Shown: one piece after another, positions 54,822 to 64,000 of the stretch | How the letters are laid out: each line of letters begins with the position of its first letter | Numbering within the stretch: the first letter of the stretch is position 1 | Origin: Wyeomyia smithii | Lineage: Eukaryota > Arthropoda > Insecta > Diptera > Culicidae | NCBI RefSeq assembly: GCF_029784165.1 | Contig: NC_073696.1 | Location: 89,041,310 to 89,105,309, forward strand | Length of the DNA stretch: 64,000 nucleotides | Direction: 5' to 3' | The notes under the pieces: generated by a model | The model's database searches: none | Told to the model about the DNA's origin: nothing | Seen by the model: the letters and a program-made list of their open reading frames with translations, nothing else | Translations under genes and position numbers: made by a program

Positions 54822-57170
54822 CCACTTAGTGCAAAGGTTTTATGATAAACAGCGGGTCACATGTGCTCAAGTTTCAAGCAATCTAAGCTAAACTCCCCAA
54901 ATAGCACCAAATGGACAATCGCCCTCCAGTGCCAAAGGGCGTGAAACTGAGCGATACAGCAATGCGCATTTGATTGATTGCTCCAAAGCTTTCACTTTAT
55001 TGTCCCTAAAGATTTGTAAATCTGTCTGAAAGGCCCGCCGACGTTCAACAGGCGTCAATGTGGTCATCATGGTAGAAAGTTGCGGCAAAAAGCACATTCA
55101 TAAATTTTGCATGATAGCACATGTTTAAACACAAAACTCCTCAAGTATCACAAAGCGTTCAATCATTCAGATCCTCAAACCGACTTCGGACAAATCAAGG
55201 AAAGCATAAAATGTGCCGGAAAAATCGTTCCACAACAAAAACATTCTTTAGTCTGGGAAATCTCAGCCGAAGCAGTGCAAGCCTGGCGCCATTTGGGTGA
55301 CCTTCTTGTCTAGCTAGAGCCGATTTGATATGCTAGGGGAAGAAAATTTGAACTACTGTTCGCCACTCGATGGCAGTGCTTTTATTTTCTTTTTTTTTTT
55401 TTGTATGTTCACTACCGAGCTGTCCTGCACGTGAGCAGGTTCTTGCTGGGTTACTAGGTATATACCTACACAGCTTCCCCGGCTGCCTAACGAGAAGCCA
55501 TTGAGCACGATCTTGGGCCCCAGGTGCAAAACGACAAGGCAAAACAACCAACGAAAAATAACCGTTGGCACAAGGTGCGCACTACCGGAATGGGGTTGTT
55601 TTGTGATGGTTGATGCTTGATGTTGCTTTGATGATACAAACCGGGCTTTGGCAGAAAAACATGAACGCATGTTCGACATTTCAAACAACCAATACCAATA
55701 GGATTGTTGCAAGTGGGAAGTACCGTGAAAATTTTGGTAGCACACATGTATGAGTTTGAGAGCTTGAATCGATGGAAACATAAATCGTGTTGTAACACAA
55801 ATTTAATAAAGGTTGAGCCATATTTTTTGTTCAAAAATCAACTATCTTAGAAGTTGGTGATAATATTCAGCATTTTCAGTGTTTCATACAACGTGCGTTT
55901 CAAGTAACAGAATTCCAAGCCATTCATAAATTCACTCCCCAATAACGTGGTTCCACTCAGGCGCATCTTATCGATAGGCACCGAACTGTATACAGATGCG
56001 GGTCTGCTGTTTCCTCGGGAAATTTCCGCCTTCCTTCCGCTTGGCATTCTCCCTTATCGTGGGACCCTCCTCATCATCATTGTGCTGATTTGTTAAATTC
56101 TCCATCACCACCGGAGCAAATTGCGCTACAGAAACGAACCGTGACACGAGCGTCGAGTTCGACCGTCAGCCAGTAGCAGCCGCAGCAAGCTAATCTGTAC
56201 AATCTTCATTGAGCTGATATTTAGCATTCCCCTGGGTGAGAAGGAAAGAGCAGCCAAGCTGACAGGGGACGTACGTACGTACCGAGATAAACTTCTATCA
56301 CTAACTACCTTGCTTTGCCCGGGCACTACCGCACAGTAGTCCAACCAGTGCCAAAAATGAATAAATAGCTTTTGCTTTCGAAGGGGGTTACACTTTTTTT
56401 TCCAGCTGCTCACCTTCATTTTTTGTTGTATTACTTTGGATTAAATTAAGCTACATGTGTGATGAATTCTGTGTCGTTTCTTAATTTGTGCTTGGAAGGA
56501 TTTTGAATGATTAGTATCATAAATTTCACTCCTGATAACTATTGTTTCATTGTAACCATTATCTCTCGAGAGCCATGAATTTCGCAATATAGACAGTCTC
56601 GGGTTTTTAACCAACCAAAGATAGTACAGTATGCTCGGAGATTAGGCCCCAACTAGTCATCAAAAAGTTATTTCATCGAGATTGGTAGGAAAACTGATAA
56701 ATACCTGACTTTTTACAAGAAGCTACAGTGGAATCGTATAGAATTTTACATCCTTTACATCCAGGGGTCATGAAAGAGTTTTTCCGGCACGGAGAGCTAA
56801 AAACTACCAGCACGCGCCTTGTCAGTAAGATGATGTTGAAGTTGATCGCATTTCGCCAAGCCTGGGACTAAAATGGTAGCCTTTGAGTCTTACTCATGAA
56901 CTTGAAAGCTGCTGTAATGCAAACAGAAAACAAATAACTTCGTTCATTCCGTGACTCTTCATTTTCGCTTGCTTCTTGTAAAAGGGTTCCACGTTATTTA
57001 CTTGGCTATTTGCTCAATTTTATTTAAATCACACCTTGTTCGTTTGAATATCACAATTTTTTAAATCATTTTTGAATGATAGAATGGTTTTTACAATATT
57101 AGTTTACAATTGATGAACATTATTGGACTAGGATACGCAAAATATAACAAAGTCGCTTTTAAATGCTCTT
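54822..57170. other. Single-copy island, candidate host DNA
   Basis: Mixed composition, with no transposon text except a poly(T) at 55388-55402 that could be a retroposed tail on the minus strand. A 13-base inverted pair (TTTTACAAGAAGC at 56710-56722 and GCTTCTTGTAAAA at 56971-56983) could mark a small MITE. The minus-strand ORF at 55847-56047 is treated separately. Confidence 0.4.
55847..56110 (-). pseudogene. Possible host coding exon or small-gene remnant, unrecognised
   Basis: Reading leftward, the ATG at about 56101-56103 opens MENLTNQHNDDEEGPTIREN, which then stops near 55976. An overlapping frame from 56047 reads MPSGRKAEISRGNSRP, then PIDKMRLSGTTLLGSEFMNG and LEFCYLKRTLYETLKML, to a stop at 55847. 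The second frame has protein-like composition. The two could be one gene joined across an indel, or chance. I do not recognise the family. Confidence 0.28.
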
Positions 57171-57172
57171 AA

Positions 57173-59798
57173 ACTATAGAGCAAGATCGCGCCAAATGAC
57201 CTATGGTCGAATATCGACCATTTTTGATTTGAATGAAACTTGCACACGTATTTGGCTTAGCAAACTGAGCATTTTTCACAGATGGAAAGATTTTTTACAC
57301 CCATGAGTTACATTCTAAAAGGGCGTATGCCTTTTGGCATAGGTTTTATTTCATTCTAAGCATTGTAGCCCAGAAACCGTTGGTTGTATAGAAAAACTGT
57401 CTGAAAATTAGTTGTAGGGAATTAAAAACGCACCATAAAAAAAAATATACACTGTACAAAAAAAATTTTTTTTGACCAATAAAAATTAAAAATAAACATT
57501 GAATTTCAATTTAAAAATAAGAGTTGAATTTTTTTTTATTTTTTTTTTTAAAGAAACTTGACGTTAATACGCAACTTTAAAAAAAAAGTACAGGATGGAG
57601 AAATGAAAAATATTTTTAATATGGTAGATTAATTTTTTTATAAAAATTCTAATTTAAACACTTTTCAAAATATTTGTATTCTGATGATTTTAAAAGATGC
57701 AGAGAGTCATTTTGAATCAAAAAGCTCTTTGTAGTTAACATTCTAAAGGCATCGGTTTTCGAGTTATTTTAAATTTAAGCTCGAAAAATCATTAATATTT
57801 CGGAAAATACACGTTTTTCTTTATTTGTCCATGGTTCTCCAGCAAAAACCATACGTTCATTGGAATGCTTGATCAAAAATATACAATTCATTCTTTGACA
57901 ACAAAACGATTGGATAAATAACTCAAGCGCTAAACCTTAGCATATCTACACGTTCCCCCTTGCCGAATGTTTTATAAAAAAATATGTTTGTCGTGCAACA
58001 CTATCTACTTGTTTACTAATAATAACTGTTTGTAAAGTACCCAACCGATAACTACTGGGTTACCTATAATATCTGTTTTCGTATATAAATACGATTGCAC
58101 TACTCCAGATGTGTTAGTAACAGTTTGCATTTTGTGAAGATGAATAAAGTGAAAATGGAATACACCAAGCCCAAATGCTGTAAATCCTTTCCTGATCATC
58201 AGTGCTCATCAAGCTTACGCAAATTAAACGAAAACGTTATTGCAAAATTAAAAATATTGAGCAGTCAAGCTCATTTTAATACGTCTTTATCAATTTGTGA
58301 TTCGTGTAGTTATTGGAATGATAGTCAAGCCACCATTCATCCCTTCGTTCTTTACTATTCAGAATCTGGAACACTTAAGAATATCAGCTTCATCATAATA
58401 TCGGAAGTACTCCATCATGATACTGTTGCGGTTCGGGTGTTCATTGCCAAATTAATGAGTTTTTTGAAAACAACAATAGAGTTGGTTAATGTCTGATGGA
58501 GCTGCCTCACAATATAAAAATAGAAAAAACTTTGCAAGTCTTTGCAAGTTCAAAACCAAATATAACGTCGATGCAGAGTGGCATTTTTTTGCGACTTCTC
58601 TCATGCAGCCCATGCGATGCAATTGGTGGCATATTAAAACGAATGGCAGGAAATGCAAGTTTAGCTAAAGAACATGAACATCCCATTACAAGCGCAAAAG
58701 AATTGTATGGTTGGTCTAACCAGAAAAGTAATAAAAATTCATCAAAAATGTCATTTAGTTGGGTATCATATTAAGAATATGAACAAGGAGTAACAGAATG
58801 GAGCAAATTTTCAAAAAATCTATAATAATAGCTGCCACACAAAAGTATTACTCTTTTGTTCCGATTTCAGAAAATAAGATACAAACGATTATGATGTATA
58901 TAAAATATAAGGTGAAACTAGTTCTGTAAAGTATCTATGTCATAAAAAAATATGTTCCTAAGATAATAAAACTCGAAAATAAATAATTGATTCTTATATA
59001 TATTTATATCACTTAGAACATTTAACTCTTTTCTTGAGAACCGTTCGCCCAATCGTTTTGTTGTCAAAGAATGAATTGTATATTTTTGATCAAGCATTCC
59101 AATGAACGTATGGATTTTGCTGGAGAACCATGGACCAATTAAGAGAAACGTGTATTTTCCTAAATAATTATAATTTTTCGAGTTTAAATTAGAAATAACT
59201 CGAAAACCAGTGCCTTTAGAATGTTTACTACTAAAAGCTTTTTGCTTCAAAATGACTCTCTGCATCTTTTAAAATCATCAGAATACAAATATTTTGAAAA
59301 GTGTTTAAATTAGAATTTTTATAAAAAAATTAATCTACCATAAAAAAAATATTTTTCATTTCTCCATCCTGTACTTTTTTTTAAAAGTTGCGTATTAACG
59401 TCAAGTTTCTTTAAAAAAAAAATTAAAAAAAATTCAACTCTTTTTTTTTTAATTGAAATTCAATGTTTATTTTTAATTTTTTTTGGTCAAAAAAAATTTT
59501 TTTTGTACAGTGTATATTTTTTTTATGGTGCATTTTTAATTCCATACAATTCATTCTCATACAGGTTTTCTATACAACCAACGGTTTCTGGGCTACAATG
59601 CTTCGAATGAAATAAAACCTATGCCAAAAGGCATACGCCCTTTTAGAATGTAACTCATGGGTGTAAAAAATCGCTCCACCTGTGAAAAATGCTCAGTTTG
59701 CTAAGCCAAATACGTGTGCAAAGTTTCATTCAAATCAAAAACGGTCGATTAAATTTTCGCGTATTTCCAGGCGATTTGAAATGATTCTGCTCTATAGT
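57173..59798. mobile_element. 2.6-kb long-TIR DNA element carrying a broken transposase-like gene
   Basis: The inverted ends begin ACTATAGAGCAAGATC on the left and the complement of GATTCTGCTCTATAGT on the right. Pairing arms of about 0.75 kb hold AAACCGTTGGTTGTATAGAA (57376 on) against its complement at 59565-59584, and GGCGTATGCCTTTTGGCATA (57322 on) against its complement at 59622-59641. Between the arms (about 57970-58930) lies coding text for a transposase-like protein. TTAA precedes the left end, but the right flank is TTTG, so the target duplication is uncertain. The layout (long TIRs around a gene) is that of an autonomous-derived DNA transposon. Confidence 0.75.
58095..58774 (+). pseudogene. 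Transposase-like protein of an unnamed invertebrate family, frameshifted
   Basis: The frame 58141-58494 reads TKPKCCKSFPDHQCSS and LSICDSCSYWNDSQATIHPF, then VLYYSESGTLKNISFIIISE and VLHHDTVAVRVFIAKLMSFL. A shift near 58485 leads in the next frame to SDGAASQYKNRKNFASLC and NVDAEWHFFATSH. A second shift near 58600 leads to PCDAIGGILKRMAGNASLAK and ITSAKELYGW, with a stop at 58772-58774. From memory, the block order HPFV.YY...G.L...S / H.T.AV..F / FSDGA..QYKN / EWHFFATSHG...CD..GG..KR recurs in many uncharacterised, multi-copy invertebrate proteins. The acidic SDGA and CDA positions could be catalytic, but that is inference. The N-terminal part is missing. Confidence 0.62.
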
Positions 59799-59799
59799 T

Positions 59800-62290
59800 T
59801 TGATGCTAATTTCGAAATTTAAACGATTTTTTATAGGCGCTCGAATTTTGCAACTTTCCGAACTTATACTAACTTTTTAATATGGACTTCGGAATGTATG
59901 CGCTTCTACTTGAATAGTTGTATAATTTTTTCTCATTTCATGATATCGAATCAATTTTTTGATTTTTTTATTTAGTTTATTTTTCGGCAGTGTAAGGAGT
60001 GAATCAACTTTGCTTTTTAGTCGTTTTTGAAAATTTATCCATTATAGAAATGTTTTTGAAAGTGTAATTTTTGGAATTCAGACTATTTTTCATGGAGATT
60101 TGAAAATTGCGCAGTGGATATCCAGAATATTTTTTTCTTCGAAAATTTCGTATTTTGTGCAGCTATTGCATTTTAATTACCTACAGTTATATAAGGGTAA
60201 AGTGATATTCACCAATGCTCAAAAAACAAGGCTTTTTTCGTGATTTTTTAAGAGACATTTGAGATGTAAGGCATATAAATAATATATCGTTGGATTAAGT
60301 CATACTTGGTGAATATAAAAAAAAATGATTGCTACTTTTTTTACAAAATGGCGGCTGTGAAGCGATTGTCGTGAACCGCTATTTTTAAAAGTTCTTCCGC
60401 GGCGAGCAGTCGTGCCCAACTATAACCAAAACAAAATTTTTTCCATTGTCTACATTAGTATCGCTAGTGAAGTACACATGATTATATTCATTATATAAAT
60501 TTTTTTTTTTCGCAAAATGGCAACGGTTTGGGGAAAAAATTGCTTTTCGAAAAAAAAATCGACTTTAATTGTTTATAACTTTTGTTGTCGTTAATCAATT
60601 GCTAATATCGTGTGTACTTCACTAGATAATTTAATGAGAAAGCTACACGGACACAAACTTTTTCAGTTCTACTAACGTAAGACTACGCCTGGCCTTTTTC
60701 GCGATATCAGACATGCGATACTCAGCGACTTTGACGCGGTTGGCGTCTGATTCCACGCAAAACTCAAACTTGTAACTTTAAGTTCTTTTGAATATAACTC
60801 ACAGTTAAAAAGTATAGAAAAACTCCAGCAAAGAACGTACACAACTAGAACGGCTGATCAACTAAACAAAGGAAAATTGTGAGTAAACACGTGCTGTAGA
60901 GACGCTGTAACGGTCAAAGCTTGATGCAGCGACCTCTAAACTAAAATTTGAAACACGATATCGATCATAGGTAACTTCTACTAGTTTACAAAGCCTCGAA
61001 ATTAAAAAAAAAGAGCATCGCCAAAATAAACGAAAAATGTTATATTGGAGCATGAAAGTTGTTCGGTAAAAATTGACTTAAACGAATTTTGAGCTTAGAG
61101 TACTTGGGCGATGTAAATTTTGATTCTAGGATAGTTTTGACATGATTTAAGCCAATACAAAAATGACAAAATTTTGGTGGATATTACCCCTTAAGAAAAC
61201 TCCGCAATCCCTTGAAGGTTTCAAGGATATTACGGAAATGACTCCGCAATCTGTTGAATGATTTACGAATATTTCGGAAATGACTCAATTTTTCAACATA
61301 GATTTGGGAATTTGCGTAGGTTTTTTCGTGCATGATTTCGTAAACTTTGAACTGTTGTTAACACGAATTTCGGAATCAATATGTTTTTTTTTCATAAAAA
61401 TTCTACAGAATAGCTGGCTTCTATGCGGTATGTTCTAAACGGGTTCTACCTATTTGTTATATCGAATAAATTTCGGTCATTCCACATGAAGTGACCACGA
61501 AATTGTATAAGCTTGGACATGACCGTTACAGATTTTGCTCAAATTTAGGAGAAAAATCACATTGAAGTATTAATGAAAATCAAAAAAATTAAAACTATTT
61601 TCATAAAAATGTTATATCACTTTTACTTGGAGTGCTGAGTGTATCTTATGTAATACAGGTCGGACTCGATTATTCGAAGTTTTTAAAAACATTTCGCTCC
61701 GGATAATCGAATCCTCCGGATAATCGAGCCATTTTTTGTTTTTTTAATTTTCAATATCTCTCATTTAAAACAGTGAGTTTTCTATTATGATATATTGTTC
61801 ACAACATATTTGCCGACGAAAAAAAAATACAAATTGTTTTTAGACTGTTTGTCGGTGTTGTCGGCGAAATGAATGTTGTCAACCTTTGTTAGTTTTTAAA
61901 CCGCTTAGCTGATTATCATTCAATTTGGTAAATACACGCCGTGAAGCAGCGTATATGTCTCAATTGCCTTAAGTTATATCTATCTCCTAAGCGAGGAGCT
62001 ATGATAGCTAATATTATTTTTGAACCGACTAATAGTTCATCTTGAAAATTTGTATCAAGGAGTTTTTGCGTATCGGACATGTTTTTATGATATTAGTGTT
62101 TCTTTATTCGACTAGCGTGTGCAAGGGGAAGCGGCGGGGTTACGCTTCCATCAACATGCAGTCAATTTGTAAAGTTATGACAAGAACTATTGAACTATTA
62201 AAAATGTCGAGACATGTTTTGAGCTCAGATTTCGACCAATTAGAGCTGAAAAGAAGGCCAATATGGATATTTTCGAAACCGGGGTTTTAT
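59800..62290. other. AT-rich DNA with small inverted and tandem repeats, no gene
   Basis: A short inverted pair around CTAGTGAAGTACACA lies near 60465-60485 and 60610-60632. A two-copy tandem repeat (ATTACGGAAATGACTCCGCA-type) lies near 61190-61290. A TCGGACTCGATTATTCG segment with repeated TCCGGATAATCGA at 61664-61735 resembles ends of pogo/Tigger-like elements from memory. ORFs here are short. Confidence 0.4.
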
Positions 62291-62294
62291 TTAA

Positions 62295-63591
62295 CCCGTA
62301 AAGACCCGGGACGAAACTTGTTTTTTTTTAAATGCTGGTGCTCAGCACTGGAACGGCCGATTTGGGAAAACTTGGAATTTTATTCAAGGGGAATAGTTGC
62401 TCCAAGTTTTGGTAAAGGTGCCACCCCTCCGGACCCCTCCCCGTTTTCGTGAGACGCAAATATGTCTGTGTTTTTTTTTTTATTTTTCAAACAGATTGAG
62501 CAATCACTGGGAATTTTCATACGTATCAATTGTTCCATGTATCAAATCATGTCAGGTAGATGAAATATGGTATGTAAGAGTGAATTTGAGAGTTTCTAAA
62601 TTATTTCAGTACAAAATCACAAAACCACGTATTTTCACAAAAATTCAAATAAGAAAATCGTTCTTAAAATTTTAGGTTCTACATTTTTGAAGTTAGGTCT
62701 CCTGAATCAATACGCGATGAAATATTTATTTTAGCATGCAAATATTTTGAGAAAAACGAGTTTAAATTCACGAAAGTACGTATTTTCACGGAAACCTGAT
62801 TTCCTCAGTCTCCCACAGTAGGTTTCAACTTGGCTCTTCAATTTTCAACCTCTATATTTCTAGAGTGACGTCTTCTGAATCCAAAGATGCTGAAAGATTT
62901 ATTCTAGCATGCACAGATTTAGAGAAAAACGAGTTTGAATTCACTAAAGTCTTATGAAAAATTGATTTTCTCCAAATCTGTGCATGCTAGAAAAAATCTT
63001 TCACCATCGTTGGATTCAGAAGACGTTACTTTAAAAATATAGAGCTTGAAAATAGAAGAGCTAAGTTAAAACCTACCGTGGGAGACTGAGAAAATCAGGT
63101 TTCCATGAAAATACGTACTTTGATGAATTATAACTGCTTTTTCTCAAAATGCTTGCATGCTAAAATAAATTTTTTATCGCATATGGATTCAGGAGACCTT
63201 ACCGCAAAAATGTAAAGCTTAAAATTTGAAGAACGGTTTTGTTGTTTGAATTTTTATAAAAATACGTTGTTTTGTGAATTTGTACTGAAATAATTTGGAT
63301 AGTCCAAAATTCACTCTAACATAACATATTTCATCCACCTGACATGATTTGATACATGAAGCAATTGATGTGCATGAAAATTTCCAGTGATTGCTCAATC
63401 TGTTTGAAAAATTGGAAAAAAAAATATTTGCGTCTTACAAAAACGGGGAGGGGTCCGGAGGGGTGGCACCATTACCAAAACTTAGAGCAACTATTCCCCT
63501 TGAATAAATTTTCAAGTTTTCCCAAATCGGCCGGTCCAGTGCTGAGCACGAGCATTTTCAAAAAACAAGTTTCGTCCCGGGTCTTTACGGG
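62295..63591. mobile_element. 1.30-kb TTAA-flanked palindromic MITE, copy 2
   Basis: TTAA at 62291-62294 and 63592-63595. Ends CCCGTAAAGACCCGGGACG are as in copy 1 at 47419-48727, and the internal text is alike over its whole length (for example GGGGAATAGTTG and CCGGACCCCTCCCCGTTTT). The two copies share ends, target and length but differ at scattered sites, so they are separate, not very recent insertions. No protein is encoded. Confidence 0.88.
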
Positions 63592-63639
63592 TTAAAGACG
63601 GGAAAGCAACCCAAGATATCAAAACGACTTTCTCCGGTG

Positions 63640-64000
63640 TCTGGAATACATTCTAAAAAGGCCGAATACCACTCAATGTAAATATTTCTAAAATCAAAAT
63701 ACTACTGGGACCGGAAATCAAATCTAGACGCCATTTTGAAATCCAATATGGCGATCTCCGGTCTCAGAAAATTATCAAATACCACCCATTATGGTTATTT
63801 TGGAAACCAAAATGATACCCAGAGACCGAAAATCGAGTTTAGACACTATTTTTGAAATCCAAAATGGCGATATCTGGTTTCAGCAAACGGCCTGAAATGA
63901 CCGAATATCACCCAATATGCCATTTGGAAATCCGAAGTGGCAACATTCGGTTGCTGGAAATCAGCATTTATGGCATTTTAGTCATTCCAGAATCGAGATG
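63640..64000 (+). repeat. ~124-bp tandem repeat array running off the right edge
   Basis: About three units with GGCCGAATACCACTCAATGT, AAATACCACCCATTATGG and ACCGAATATCACCCAATATG near 63659, 63777 and 63899. ATGGCGATCTCCGG appears at 63748, as in the other arrays. It belongs to the same family as the arrays in the giant palindrome and in the 30.4-kb foldback. Confidence 0.75.

Noticed and set aside
55353..55781. 142-codon minus-strand ORF
   Set aside because: It runs into a poly-Lys stretch made by a poly(T) tract on the plus strand, and a second overlapping frame is as long. Probably chance, possibly a retroposed tail.

Overview
Eukaryotic, AT-rich, repeat-packed DNA that looks like a culicine mosquito genome, most likely Aedes. 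The evidence is I-clade, Jockey-clade, RTE-clade and R1-like non-LTR retrotransposons of the mosquito type, a Feilai-like tRNA-derived SINE, a DD37E-like mariner transposase, and many palindromic MITE and foldback elements. The species call is inference. No host gene could be identified with confidence. Nearly all real coding sequence belongs to transposable elements, and almost all of it is broken. The window is probably intergenic, or lies inside a very large intron. | LAYOUT. 1-2.3 kb: a frameshifted Tc1/mariner (DD37E-like) transposase running off the left edge, a tRNA-derived SINE with a 7-bp target duplication, and decayed pieces of an R1-like LINE. 2.3-5.2 kb: mostly single-copy non-coding DNA. 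5.2-10.3 kb: a decayed Jockey-clade LINE (plus strand), interrupted in its RT by a 1.65-kb TIR element and between its ORFs by a 38-bp dead LINE tail. 10.5-14.2 kb: an RTE-clade LINE (plus strand) carrying a TA-flanked MITE whose excision restores the host reading frame. 14.3-17.2 kb: a nest of foldback MITEs ending in GTGGACCACC, themselves invaded by a LINE tail, a SINE and a 0.6-kb MITE. 17.2-20.4 kb: single-copy and AT-rich DNA. 20.4-21.3 kb: an RT relic on the minus strand. | 21.7-28.1 kb: a 6.4-kb giant inverted repeat whose arms each carry tandem arrays, including a ~124-bp repeat. 28.7-31.3 kb: tandem repeats and a TIR element that encloses a small foldback built from the same 124-bp unit. 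31.7-32.1 kb: an unassigned 131-aa ORF. 35.2-41.2 kb and 49.2-54.8 kb: two full-length I-clade LINEs on the minus strand (copies A and B), each bounded by a plausible target-site duplication. Between and after them are several long palindromes: a TTAA-flanked 1.96-kb palindrome (41.4-43.3 kb), a 3.3-kb foldback capped by mirrored 16-bp minisatellites (43.4-46.7 kb), and two copies of a TTAA-flanked 1.3-kb palindrome (47.4-48.7 and 62.3-63.6 kb). The 57.2-59.8 kb element has ~0.75-kb inverted arms around a broken gene of a transposase-like family I cannot name. The window ends in another 124-bp repeat array. | HOW IT FITS TOGETHER. The I-clade family left two full-length copies plus at least two tiny 5'-truncated tails in this window, so it has been repeatedly active. 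Long inverted repeats cover roughly a quarter of the window. They would form double-stranded RNA if transcribed. The strongest leads are the 57.2-59.8 kb element, the giant 124-bp-repeat palindrome and the TTAA palindrome families.
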